Shown here one piece after another: positions 44,886-53,947 of a stretch of 64,000 nt of DNA (positions are counted from its first letter, which is position 1; every line of letters begins with the position of its first letter). Under the pieces are notes generated by a model. The model was not told the DNA's origin, ran no database searches, and was given only the letters and a program-made list of their open reading frames with translations. The stretch is from Bacteroidota bacterium. Its GTDB lineage: Bacteria > Bacteroidota > Bacteroidia > Chitinophagales > Saprospiraceae. A program made the position numbers and the translations under genes. The stretch is taken from assembly GCA_963169455.1 (NCBI GenBank), contig CAUJDW010000072.1, forward strand, positions 1 through 64,000, in the 5' to 3' direction.

Positions 44886-45734
44886 ATGAAAACCACCAAT
44901 TGGGCTATCATTTTACTTCTCGCGCTGGCAATACTGGCCTGCGGAGGCAGGAGCGGCGCGCCTGAAATGGCTGCGGAGGGCTATGACACCTATTCGGGAG
45001 GCGAGGCCAAAATGGCCTATGAAAGCGGTGAAGCAGATCGCCAGCCAACTGCTTCCGGGGAAACTGCTCAGGCGGAAGAAGTACTTCAGGAGAAAAAAGT
45101 CATCCGCACCGCCAACATCCGGATGGAAGTGAAGGACTTCAGGGAGGCGCAGCAGCAGGCCGCGGCCCTGGTGCTGCGTTTTGAAGGAGAAGTCGTCAGC
45201 GAAGAAGTGCAGCAATACGGCGAGATGCTGGAAAACCGCATGGTGATCCGCGTCCGGCCCGAACGATTCGACTCCCTCCTTGCAGCCCTGGAGCAACTGG
45301 CAACCTACGTTGACTTCCGATCTGTTAATGCCGAAGACGTCACCCGCCAGTACATCGACCTGGAGACGCGCCTGGCATCCAAACGCGCGGTAGTGGAGCG
45401 CTACCGGGAATTGCTGAAGCAGGCCAAAAATGTTCAGGAGGTGCTTTCCGTGGAGGAGAACCTGCGCAAAGTCGTGGAGGAGATCGAGTCCATTGAAGGG
45501 CAGTTGCGCTACCTCAGCCGGCAGGTGGACTACAGCACCATCAACCTGACTTTTTACGAGAAAACGGACCAGCCGCTGCTGCGCCGCTCCTTCATGAACC
45601 GCATCGGCGAGGGCTTCACCCGGGGCTGGCATTTGCTGAAAGACCTGGCCGTAGGCGCCGTTTCCATCTGGCCCCTCATTCTGATCATCGGCGGGTTGCT
45701 GTGGTGGTGGATTCGGCGCAGGAGGAAGCGCTAG
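44886..45734 (+). CDS. DUF4349 lipoprotein
   Basis: The 282-aa envelope protein has lipobox ILAC (Cys at about residue 19), an acidic linker, the DUF4349 core (about 70-235, KKVIRTANIRMEVKDFREA and VEERLRK-type coiled coil VEENLRKVVEEIESIEGQL) and one C-terminal transmembrane helix with a basic end (WWIRRRRKR). The family is of unknown function. It is spread through Bacteroidota and Firmicutes. Confidence 0.85.
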   Translation: MKTTNWAIILLLALAILACGGRSGAPEMAAEGYDTYSGGEAKMAYESGEADRQPTASGETAQAEEVLQEKKVIRTANIRMEVKDFREAQQQAAALVLRFEGEVVSEEVQQYGEMLENRMVIRVRPERFDSLLAALEQLATYVDFRSVNAEDVTRQYIDLETRLASKRAVVERYRELLKQAKNVQEVLSVEENLRKVVEEIESIEGQLRYLSRQVDYSTINLTFYEKTDQPLLRRSFMNRIGEGFTRGWHLLKDLAVGAVSIWPLILIIGGLLWWWIRRRRKR

Positions 45735-45827
45735 CCCATCTTATTCCTTCCCGAAAACCCCATGGTAATGGGTATGAAGAACAGCAAGATGGCGAAGAAA
45801 ATGATCAGCAGAAAATTACCGGGCATC
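45729..45827 (-). CDS. Putative 32-residue membrane protein
   Basis: The minus strand reads MMPGNFLLIIFFAILLFF followed by a short PITMGFSGRNKMG end: one transmembrane helix with a polar C-terminus. Two ATG codons are adjacent at 45827 and 45824. It overlaps the last 6 bases of the DUF4349 gene and sits upstream of nothing on its strand. The length and composition are those of small hydrophobic bacterial proteins, but without homologues it remains a candidate. Confidence 0.35.
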
Positions 45828-45937
45828 ATGGCTTCTGGATTTGTTTGGTGAACTTTTCCTCAAACAAGTTAGGAAGCCCGTACCTGGCCCCTGGTGATGT
45901 TTATCAGGGCAGGAGGGTGATATTTGGCAGGGGGGCG

Positions 45938-45971
45938 TAGGGATGCCATCCCTATAGGGATGGCATCCCTA
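45938..45971. repeat. 34-nt perfect palindrome containing the TonB receptor stop codon
   Basis: Two 17-nt halves are exact reverse complements (TAGGGATGCCATCCCTA and TAGGGATGGCATCCCTA). Each half is itself nearly palindromic. The minus-strand TAG stop of the TonB-dependent receptor is the first three bases of this element. It lies between that gene and the convergent DUF4349 gene. Confidence 0.8.
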
Positions 45972-48293
45972 GAACTTGAAGTCCAGCCTGGCCGTCAGGT
46001 TGCGCGGCGGGTCCAGCAGGCCGGGGCGCGAGGCGTACTCCACATTGGCCAGGTTATTCAGCAGCAGGGAAAATTTCAGGTGTTCTGAAAAAGTGTAACC
46101 GGTGCGCAGGTTGATCACGGTGAACCCCTTGTCGTGTTCTTCCCGGAACCTTTTCAGGCCGCCGATGATGAGCAGGAAGGGCGAATCGATCGCTTCGATA
46201 TGGCTGTTGTAGAAGGCCTCGACGCCCAGGAAGGCGCCCTTGAACTTCGTTTCCAGGTCGAATTTGAACAAGTGCCGCGAGCGGTACTTGAGGATGTTTT
46301 CATCGGAAGAAGAGTTCTGGGCATTGATCTGCGCCCTTGTCGCTTCGCCGATGGGAGCGCTGGTGGTGTCAAATTCCAGGAAGCGGGGGTCGACGAAGGT
46401 GTAGCCCGTAAGCAGGGTGAAGGGCAGCCCCAGAATATCTCCCTGGCCAGCGGCCGTCACTTCGAAGCCAGCGGCCTTGGTGTCGCCGATATTGATGGAG
46501 CGGAAGTCGCTCGACAGGCTGTTGTCGGCAGGGTCGCGCATGGTCACCAGGTTGAACTCCATCATGTCGTAATAGCGGAAAGTGAAAGCGGCCACGTCCA
46601 GGTAGCCCTTAAAGGAAGACACCTGGAAGCCCTGCTTGATGCCGATCTCGGCGCTCCAGCCGGTTTCCGACTGCAGGCTGGGGTTGGGCAGCACATTGAA
46701 AAAGCCGACGTTGGTCACGATGAACTTTTCCGCCACGGTGGGGAAGCGATAGCCCTGCCCCCAGGAAGCGCGCAGGAAGGTGGCTTCGGCCAGGCGGTAG
46801 TTGAGCCCGAAACGGACCACCGGTTTGGATTCCCGTTCGTTGGAGGCAGGCACCTCCCGGTCCTTGTTCCCGACGGTGTAAATGAAACCGGGGTTTTTCA
46901 GCAGGTTGTCTTCGTAACGGAAGCCCGCCGACACATTCAGCCGGTCGAAAAACTTTTTGTCAAGCTGCAGGTAGGCCGCGTAGTTCCTGGAGGTGAAAGT
47001 CGTGTCGCCATATAGTTCCGCTTCGATATTGGTGCCCTGGTAAACGGCGCCGGCGGTGACGACCAGCCCCAGGGCCTGCATCTGCCGCTGAAACTGGTAC
47101 TCCGCATAGTACATGTCGGAAGTATTGCCCTGGTTGTTATCGTTGTTGTTGTCCACGTTGTAAAAGCGCCCCTGGAAGCGGTGGCGGTTGCCGCCGCGGT
47201 CGTAGTAATTGACGAAGGGGTCGATGTTGTAGCGCACCCGTTCGCGGTTGGAGAAGGTGCTGGGCACGCCGACGTAGGCCATGGTGTCCGATACCCAGTA
47301 GAAGAAGGCGCCGGATTTGCCGGCGTTGAAGTTGCCGTTCAGCCCGAGGGTCAGGCGGTCGGAGAGGCGGTAGCGGGTGCTGATGTTGAAGCGCCCGTAT
47401 TCTTTATAGGCATCTTTGTTTACGCTTTCTTCCTTGACGTAATAGCTGCCGGCGACGAGGTCCAGCTTGCCGATCTTGCGGCGGTGGGCCAGTTGGGCGC
47501 CCGTGGTGTAGGGTGCGCTGTCCCACCATTTCAGGCGTTTGTCGGCAGGGCTGAAATAGTGGGTATAGTAAAGTGCGCCTTCCGTTTCGGGCTGTGCTTT
47601 GGGATAGGCGGTGCGCACGTTGATGATGCCGTTGAGGGCCGAGGAGCCGAAGAGGGCCGAGGCGGCGCCTTTGACGACTTCCACCTGCGAGATGTTTTCG
47701 ATGGGCACGTCGTCCCAGTTGGGGTATCCGGCGTCCGCCGTGAGGATGGGGATATCGTCGACCAGGAGGAGCACGCGGCTGCCGGCGCCCTGCGAATAGC
47801 CAGAACCCGCCCGGATGTTGGCCTGCCCGTCGATGACCGTCACGCCCGGCAGCTTTTCTATTGCCGCGTCGAGGCTGAGCTTGCCCGTGCTTTGGATGAG
47901 GTTGGGCCGGAGCACTTCCAGCGAAACAGTGACTTCACTCAGCGGCTTGCTGTGTTTGCCGCTGGTCACGGTGGCCGTTTCCAGTATGGCGGCTTCCTGT
48001 TTCAGCGCTACATTAAGCTCCAACTCCTGCCCGCTTTCCAGGCTGGCCTCCCGGCTGAGCGGTTCGTACCCGACGTAGCGGAAAACGACGGTATGCACGC
48101 CTGGCTCCAGGGAAAGGGTGTAACTGCCGTCCACATCCGTGATGGTGCCGGAAGAGCCTGCTATGACCGTTGCGGCGATCAGGGGCTCACCGGTGGCGGC
48201 GTCGGAAATGACGCCTCTGAGGATGCCATTCTGTGCGTGGAGGTTGGTGAAAAAAAGGGCCAGAAAACAGGAAATCGCAATCGTTTTGCTCAT
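45969..48293 (-). CDS. TonB-dependent outer-membrane receptor
   Basis: The 774-aa protein has a signal peptide (MSKTIAISCFLALFFTNLHA), a carboxypeptidase-D-like extension (about 24-105, LRGVISDAATGEPLIAATV), a TonB plug (about 115-230) with VLLLVDDIPI and ASALFGSSALNGIINVRT, and a C-terminal beta-barrel ending in RLDFKF with a terminal phenylalanine. It imports a ligand across the outer membrane with energy from TonB/ExbBD. No SusD partner is adjacent, so it is more like a siderophore or metal receptor of the FepA/CirA type than a SusC; the ligand is unknown. The start at 48293 begins the signal peptide. Confidence 0.92.
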   Translation of the reverse strand: MSKTIAISCFLALFFTNLHAQNGILRGVISDAATGEPLIAATVIAGSSGTITDVDGSYTLSLEPGVHTVVFRYVGYEPLSREASLESGQELELNVALKQEAAILETATVTSGKHSKPLSEVTVSLEVLRPNLIQSTGKLSLDAAIEKLPGVTVIDGQANIRAGSGYSQGAGSRVLLLVDDIPILTADAGYPNWDDVPIENISQVEVVKGAASALFGSSALNGIINVRTAYPKAQPETEGALYYTHYFSPADKRLKWWDSAPYTTGAQLAHRRKIGKLDLVAGSYYVKEESVNKDAYKEYGRFNISTRYRLSDRLTLGLNGNFNAGKSGAFFYWVSDTMAYVGVPSTFSNRERVRYNIDPFVNYYDRGGNRHRFQGRFYNVDNNNDNNQGNTSDMYYAEYQFQRQMQALGLVVTAGAVYQGTNIEAELYGDTTFTSRNYAAYLQLDKKFFDRLNVSAGFRYEDNLLKNPGFIYTVGNKDREVPASNERESKPVVRFGLNYRLAEATFLRASWGQGYRFPTVAEKFIVTNVGFFNVLPNPSLQSETGWSAEIGIKQGFQVSSFKGYLDVAAFTFRYYDMMEFNLVTMRDPADNSLSSDFRSINIGDTKAAGFEVTAAGQGDILGLPFTLLTGYTFVDPRFLEFDTTSAPIGEATRAQINAQNSSSDENILKYRSRHLFKFDLETKFKGAFLGVEAFYNSHIEAIDSPFLLIIGGLKRFREEHDKGFTVINLRTGYTFSEHLKFSLLLNNLANVEYASRPGLLDPPRNLTARLDFKF

Positions 48294-48547
48294 AAACGGC
48301 TGAGGTTTGAGTGGGTAAATTTGTGTTACATAAGGCCCAAAGAGCAATTCAGAAAAGCGAAAATAGGGAAAAAATTTACCCGTTGAACATATTCCTTGGG
48401 AAATTGGGCGATTCCGCCTGCCCTCTCAGAGCCCCGGTGGCTATATATCCAAATATTTCTTAATTTCGCCTCTTGGCGGCCTTTCGGCCGTCAAATGTTT
48501 CTATATTGCGAACTTTGATTGGTTTTTTCACAAATCTCCTTATTGCT

Positions 48548-49357
48548 ATGAAGAAAATCGTTCTACTTCTTTTGGGCTTTGCAAGCTGGACTGCGGTATT
48601 CGCTCAGGAAACGACCTGTTCGCCGGACCCCAATGTGCCGGATACGGTGGTCGTATCGCCGCTTCCTTATTCGCCGGAAACGCCCGAGCTGGGCATCACC
48701 GACACGGCCTGCGTAGGGGACTACTACCGCTTCACCTTTACCTTTAACATCCCCTCGACCTATGTCACTGATTTTGGCGAAGTGCCCATCACTTCGGTAG
48801 GGATACCGGTGGAAGGCGGCGTCCAGAACATGCCTGCGGGATTCGATTACGTCTGCAACCCGCCAAACTGTTCATTCCCTGCGGAAACGGAGGGCTGCGT
48901 AGTGATCTTCGGCACACCGCAGGCCGGGCAGGAAGGGGTGTACGACCTGAAGGTGCAGGCCACCATCGTCACGCCTTTCCTTCCCATCGTCGTCACCATG
49001 CCGGATGACATCCAGCCCAACGCCAATTATTTCATGCACGTCAAACCGGAAGGCTTCGAAAACTGCCTCGTTGTCGGTACGCGGGAAAGTTTCGCCTCGC
49101 GCTTCAGTATCAGCAACCAACCCAACCCCACCAGCGGCTGGACGCAGATCGCGGTGGAGTCCGAACTGAGCGGCGATTTCGACTTTTTGGTGAGCGACGT
49201 CTTCGGCAAAGTGCTGCACCGCGAGCGGGTGCGCCTGCACGCCGGCGAAAACCGCATCGAATTCGACGGCAGCAACCTGCCCAACGGCATCTACCTCTAT
49301 TCCATCAGCGACGGCCGCGAGATGGTGAGCCGTAAACTGGCCATCAGCCGGCAGTAA
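48548..49357 (+). CDS. T9SS-sorted secreted protein
   Basis: The 269-aa product has a signal peptide (MKKIVLLLLGFASWTAVFA). The N-terminal part has cysteines and threonine-rich strands (FTFTFNIPSTYV) and resembles the early part of the protein at 49745. The last ~75 residues form a type A sorting domain (SISNQPNPTSGWTQIAVES...GIYLYSISDGREMVSRKLAIS). It should be exported through type IX secretion and attached to or released from the surface. No catalytic motif is seen. Confidence 0.82.
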   Translation: MKKIVLLLLGFASWTAVFAQETTCSPDPNVPDTVVVSPLPYSPETPELGITDTACVGDYYRFTFTFNIPSTYVTDFGEVPITSVGIPVEGGVQNMPAGFDYVCNPPNCSFPAETEGCVVIFGTPQAGQEGVYDLKVQATIVTPFLPIVVTMPDDIQPNANYFMHVKPEGFENCLVVGTRESFASRFSISNQPNPTSGWTQIAVESELSGDFDFLVSDVFGKVLHRERVRLHAGENRIEFDGSNLPNGIYLYSISDGREMVSRKLAISRQ

Positions 49358-49744
49358 GCCAGTACGCCAGCAGGCAGAGCCTTGGGAGGTTTCTGGTTCC
49401 AAGTTCCAGGTTAGGGCTAAGCGAAGCATCCACGGGAAGAAAAAACTGCCAAATTTGGGATTTGTTACTAAAAAACTGCTGGCTAACCCTTGTTTGAAGG
49501 GGCAATACGGCTCCCTTCACTGAAGGAGGCACGGATAACCAAAACCGGCTTCCGCTTTTATCTCCAGTTGCAAACCCTTCGAAAATAATCGGGGAACTTT
49601 CGCCCACTTTCTTTCAAAGAGCTTCCCCGGCCCCTGAAAAGATTAGAACAGCAATATCGAGCAGTAAGCGCCTGCCTTCGGGCAGGGCGCTTGCTGCCCC
49701 ATTATTCCATTATTCCATGGTTTAGGCCACAAAAACCTTTGCCT
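49358..49744. other. Intergenic region without a recognised gene
   Basis: 387 bases separate two T9SS genes. I find no convincing reading frame. A small hairpin (CCTGCC-TTC-GGCAGG type) at about 49670-49690 and a short AT-rich repeat CCATTATTCCATTATTCCATGG just before the next gene are the only structures noticed. Confidence 0.5.
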
Positions 49745-51550
49745 ATGTCCAGATATTTACCAACCATACTCCTCGCTTTGCTTTTTGGGGGGCTGAATGC
49801 CCAGAACGGTTGCCCGGGCTGCGTTGTCAGCCTGCCCGACAGCCTCGCAGCGGACACCATATACCTCAGCCAGGCTCCCGACGGGCAGGTAGGGGTGTAC
49901 TACGATGGCGATTTGAGCTTCCGAATGCCCAAAACGACCACGCCCGTCAATGCCACCGACCCGGAAACCCCGCCGGGGCTGACGATCTCTCAGGTTACCA
50001 TCCTCTCCGTTTCCAACCTGCCGCCGGGGCTGAGCTGGCAGGCGAACCAGGCGCAGTTCAACCCCGCCGAACAAACCGACGGCTGCGGGAAACTGTGCGG
50101 AACACCGCTCATCCCAGGGCTGTACAATGTGGAAGTGATCGTGGAAGCCCAGGTCTTTATCCTGTCCCAGACGACGGCTTTTACCTTTCCTGTGCTCATC
50201 CTGCCCGGCACGAGCGTGACGGATGGCTTTACCCTGGAAAACAACAGCGGCTGCGGCTCGGTTACCGCCGCTTTTCTCAACAATATTCCTTCGGGAGGGC
50301 AGGAAGGCTATTCCTATTTCTGGGATTTTGGCAACGGCAACCAGTCGGTGAACGAGAACCCGGCGCCGCAAACCTACTCGCAGCCGGGGGTGTACGAAGT
50401 GCAATACGAGGCCCGCATCGACACCTTCGGGTATTTGCTCACCGAAGTGGTGGTGGAAAGCGTAGGCTGCAACGATGTCTTCAACGGCGCCCCCGACCTG
50501 CGCGTGGAGGTGTGGGATCCCGACGGCGTCCGGATTTTCGACTCGCCCCATGTGCAGAACGCCCAGCCGCCGCTTTCTTTTACCCTCAACCTCTTTATCG
50601 GCCCGGGCAATTACCTGCTGCGGGTCATGGATGAGGACAGCGGGCTGGAAGGCGGCGACGACGAGTGCGGCACGGTCAATTTCACTCAGAACTCCAGCGG
50701 CCAGTTTTCCAGCGGCAGCCTGCAGGCCAGCCTGTCCATCATCCACCCCGTCGACACCATCCGTTCCGTCGATACCGTCATCGTTTATGAACAGCCGGAG
50801 GCTCCCTCGCTTTTCAGCCAGGCCGGTTTCCCACTCTGCGCCGGCGACAGCCTGCTGCTGCTCACCGATGAACTCGATGGGCTGCAATGGTACCAGGACA
50901 GCCTGCCGGTGGTAGGCGCCGACAGCGCCAGCCTGATGGTAATGGAAAGCGGAGCATACTGGGTGTCCCGCACCACGCCCGACGGCTGCAGCGCGGTATC
51001 CGATGTGGAGGAGGTGTTCTTCCCACCCCTCCCCGCAGCGCCCGTTTTCTTCAATGTCGATAACCTGCTTAGCCTTTATGAACCCGGCAGCCTGCCAACG
51101 GGCCACCAATTGCAATGGTTTCTGGACGGCCAGCCCATCAACGGGGCCAATGCACCCGATTTCTGCGCCGAAGCCAGCGGAACCTATACCCTGGAAGTGA
51201 CGGATCCGGCCAGCGGGTGCACCAGCTTCTACACCCTGGGCATTACTTACAACCCCGCTTTCCCGGGCTGTATGCCGACTTCGACGGCCGAGGCTTCTCC
51301 ACTTTTCGGGTTGGAGCTTTTTCCCAACCCGGCTGCCAACATAGCTTTCCTCCGGGGAGGCATGAATGGAAAATCTGCAGAAATCCTGCTGTTTAACGCC
51401 CAGGGCCAGTTGCTGTCCTCCCAAATGACAGAAGCCGGCACAGGGGCGTTTTCAGTGGAACTGGATATGAGCCGCCATCCTGCGGGCCCATACTGGCTGG
51501 TGGTTCGGGCAGGGGGGGTGATGGAACGGCTCAGCCTGGTTAAACGGTAG
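49745..51550 (+). CDS. Large T9SS-sorted secreted protein with PKD-like domain
   Basis: The 601-aa product has a signal peptide (MSRYLPTILLALLFGGLNA). Residues ~20-160 correspond to the N-terminal region of the preceding protein (LSWQANQAQFNPAEQTDGCGKLCGTP), a PKD-like domain (about 165-255) shows YFWDFGNGNQSVNENPAP, two Ig-like repeats with the word SGAYWV or SGTYTLEV follow, and a type A sorting domain ends the protein (LFPNPAANIAF). This domain set is common in adhesin-like surface proteins of the lineage; no enzyme motif is present. Confidence 0.85.
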   Translation: MSRYLPTILLALLFGGLNAQNGCPGCVVSLPDSLAADTIYLSQAPDGQVGVYYDGDLSFRMPKTTTPVNATDPETPPGLTISQVTILSVSNLPPGLSWQANQAQFNPAEQTDGCGKLCGTPLIPGLYNVEVIVEAQVFILSQTTAFTFPVLILPGTSVTDGFTLENNSGCGSVTAAFLNNIPSGGQEGYSYFWDFGNGNQSVNENPAPQTYSQPGVYEVQYEARIDTFGYLLTEVVVESVGCNDVFNGAPDLRVEVWDPDGVRIFDSPHVQNAQPPLSFTLNLFIGPGNYLLRVMDEDSGLEGGDDECGTVNFTQNSSGQFSSGSLQASLSIIHPVDTIRSVDTVIVYEQPEAPSLFSQAGFPLCAGDSLLLLTDELDGLQWYQDSLPVVGADSASLMVMESGAYWVSRTTPDGCSAVSDVEEVFFPPLPAAPVFFNVDNLLSLYEPGSLPTGHQLQWFLDGQPINGANAPDFCAEASGTYTLEVTDPASGCTSFYTLGITYNPAFPGCMPTSTAEASPLFGLELFPNPAANIAFLRGGMNGKSAEILLFNAQGQLLSSQMTEAGTGAFSVELDMSRHPAGPYWLVVRAGGVMERLSLVKR

Positions 51551-51590
51551 GCGGAGAAGAACTTCGGAGGTTTAGCCTGGTTTTGTTACG

Positions 51591-51838
51591 GCCAGTCACG
51601 GGGTGGCTTGCATTGAAATTGCTGAAGTTCAGCCGCCCCGTGACATATCCGGGCCAGTCACGGGGTGGCTTGCATTGAAATTGCTGGAGTTCAGCCGCCC
51701 CGTGACATATCCGGGCCAGTCACGGGGTGGCTCGCATTGAAATTGCTGGAGTTCAGCCGCCCCGTGACATATCCTGGCCAGTCACGGGGTGGCTCGCATT
51801 GATTTTGCTGGAGTTCAGCCGCCCCGTGACATATCCTG
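51591..51838. repeat. Four tandem 62-bp units, each able to form a hairpin
   Basis: Units start at 51591, 51653, 51715 and 51777 and differ at only a few positions. Each holds GTCACGGGGTGGCT and, about 27 bases later, AGCCGCCCCGTGAC, which pair over 14 bases with one G.U. The array fills most of the 458-base gap (51551-52008) between a T9SS gene and an S9 peptidase gene. There is no conserved reading frame through the units. The rest of the gap has a TAAATTTG box at 51882-51889 without a matching -33 element. Confidence 0.85.
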
Positions 51839-52008
51839 GCTTCGGGCGTTTATCCAAGCCATCAAATTCAAAAATATATCTTAAATTTGCCGCAGTGCTG
51901 CAGGCCATTGCAGCGACAATGCAGGGAAAAACGCGCCATTTCAGTTTTCCTTTGCCATAATCCCATCCGAACGGCTTTCTCAAAAGGCGCTATTGAACAT
52001 TTGGAAGT

Positions 52009-53886
52009 ATGACGGCTCATATTGAGAAAAGGGAAATTGGTAACCTGTTACTGGAAAACATACCTGATATCCCGGAAACCATCAGCGAACGGCTGAATCA
52101 GTACCACGGCGCCCGCGAGGCATTCGTCGTCGACTGGCTGGGCGAAGATGCCGGCCTGCTGATCAGCACCCGCTTCGGCGAATCGGCCCAACTCCACCTG
52201 CTTGAAAAGGCCGGCGGCGCCCGCAGGCAGCTCACCTTCTTTTCCGAACCCGTTCTCAGCGCAGCCATGCGGCCCTGGCACAAAGGCTTTCTGTTTTCCC
52301 AGGATCGGGGCGGTGATGAGAACTATCAGTTCTACTACTACGACCTGGATTCGGGGGGTTATCAGTTACTCACCGACGGTTTATCCAGGCACGGCCATGC
52401 CGTGTGGAGCCCCGACGGTTCGATGATCATTTACAGCAGCGCCCGGCGCAACCAGGAAAACCACGGTTTGTATCTGTACCATTTTGCCGACGGGCGTGGC
52501 GAGCGAGCTCTCCTGGAAGAAGCAGGGTACTGGTATCCCATCGACTGGCATGCCGACGGGCGGCGCGTCACGGTGGCCAATTACCGCTCCGTCAGCGAAT
52601 GCCGTTTGTATATACTGGACATCGAAAGCGGCGGCTTGCAGCCTGTGCTGGCCAAAGCCGGTGTTTCCTGCCGTGGCGGCTTCTGGAGCGCCGACGGGAA
52701 GAGCTTGTTTCTCGCTTCCGACGAGTTCAGCGAGTGCCGGCAATTGGTGCGGTACAGCCTGGAAAGTGGCGCCTGTGCGCCTCTGGCCCCCGGCCTGGCC
52801 GCTGAAGTGGAGGGAATGCGCCTGTCGCCCGACGGGCAAACGCTGGCCTTCCTGCTGAATGACAACGGCATCTCCCGCCTGTACCTGATGGATGTCGAAA
52901 GCAGGGAATACCGCCGGGTGGGCTGCCTGCCGGAAGGGATCGTCGATGGCCTGCGCTGGGATGCGGAGGGCGCGCAACTGGCCTTCACTCTCAACGCCCC
53001 TGACGCTCCGGCGGACGTGTTCGTCCTGCGCGTGGCGGACTGTCGCCTCACCCGCTGGACCAACAGCGAAGTGGGCGGCCTGGACAGCGGCCATTTCGTC
53101 AAACCCGTTCTTTTTCATTATCCGACTTTCGATTTCGTGGACGGCCGTCCCCGGCAAATCCCGGCCTATTACTACCGGCCGGAGAAAAGGGAAGGCCCCT
53201 GTCCGGTGCTGATATACATCCATGGCGGCCCGGAAAGCCAGTTCCGGCCGGGCTTTTCGCCGACCTTCCAATACTATCTCAACGAACTGGGCATAGCTGT
53301 GCTGGCGCCCAATGTGAGGGGCTCAACCGGTTACGGCAAGAATTTCCTCAAGCTGGACAATGGCTACCTGCGCGAAGATTCGGTGAAGGATATCGGCAAG
53401 TTGCTGGACTGGATCGAGCAACAGCCGGAGCTCGACAGCTCGCGGGTGGCGGTGATCGGGGGCTCGTACGGCGGCTACATGGTGCTGGCTTCTATGGCGC
53501 ATTTCAACAGCCGTATATGCTGCGGCATCGACATCGTGGGTATCAGTAATTTTGTGACTTTTCTGGAGAACACCAAGCCGTACCGCCGCAACCTGCGCCG
53601 CGCGGAATACGGCGACGAGCGAGACCCGCGCATGCGGCGCCACCTGGAGCGCATCTCGCCGGCCAACAACGCGCACCGGATTTCAAAGCCCATGTTGATC
53701 GTGCAGGGGCAAAACGACCCCAGAGTGCCGGCCAGCGAAGCCGAGCAGATGCTGCAGGCCATCCGCCGCAATGGCGGAGAGGCCTGGTACCTGCTGGCCA
53801 AAGACGAGGGGCATGGCTTCCGCAAAAAAAGCAACCGCGAGTTTTTCGACAAGGCGGTGGTCTTGTTTTTGCAGCGCTTCTTATAG
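52009..53886 (+). CDS. S9 family peptidase (acylaminoacyl-peptidase/DPP-like)
   Basis: The 625-aa serine peptidase has an N-terminal seven-bladed beta-propeller (about 15-340) and a C-terminal alpha/beta-hydrolase domain. The triad is serine in GGSYGGYM, aspartate in QGQNDPRVP and histidine in DEGHGF. There is no signal peptide, so it is probably cytoplasmic, where it removes N-terminal residues or dipeptides from peptides. The last codons TTC TTA TAG lie in the palindrome at 53883. Confidence 0.92.
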   Translation: MTAHIEKREIGNLLLENIPDIPETISERLNQYHGAREAFVVDWLGEDAGLLISTRFGESAQLHLLEKAGGARRQLTFFSEPVLSAAMRPWHKGFLFSQDRGGDENYQFYYYDLDSGGYQLLTDGLSRHGHAVWSPDGSMIIYSSARRNQENHGLYLYHFADGRGERALLEEAGYWYPIDWHADGRRVTVANYRSVSECRLYILDIESGGLQPVLAKAGVSCRGGFWSADGKSLFLASDEFSECRQLVRYSLESGACAPLAPGLAAEVEGMRLSPDGQTLAFLLNDNGISRLYLMDVESREYRRVGCLPEGIVDGLRWDAEGAQLAFTLNAPDAPADVFVLRVADCRLTRWTNSEVGGLDSGHFVKPVLFHYPTFDFVDGRPRQIPAYYYRPEKREGPCPVLIYIHGGPESQFRPGFSPTFQYYLNELGIAVLAPNVRGSTGYGKNFLKLDNGYLREDSVKDIGKLLDWIEQQPELDSSRVAVIGGSYGGYMVLASMAHFNSRICCGIDIVGISNFVTFLENTKPYRRNLRRAEYGDERDPRMRRHLERISPANNAHRISKPMLIVQGQNDPRVPASEAEQMLQAIRRNGGEAWYLLAKDEGHGFRKKSNREFFDKAVVLFLQRFL

Positions 53887-53947
53887 ATGGCATCGCTCCA
53901 AGCGATGCCATCTATAAGCGTGGCATCGCTTGGAGCGATGCCATCTA
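53883..53947. repeat. Two mirrored palindromes containing two stop codons
   Basis: Arms at 53883-53897 and 53901-53915 (ATAGATGGCATCGCT and complement) make a 15-bp stem with loop CCA. A second stem at 53921-53943 contains the exact reverse complement of the first core. The TAG of the S9 peptidase (53884-53886) and, on the other strand, the TAG of the IMPACT gene (53947-53945) are both inside, each preceded by TTA. It probably ends both convergent transcripts. Confidence 0.8.

Noticed and set aside
51591-51838. CRISPR array
   Set aside because: The repeats are directly adjacent with no variable spacers, and no cas genes are present.
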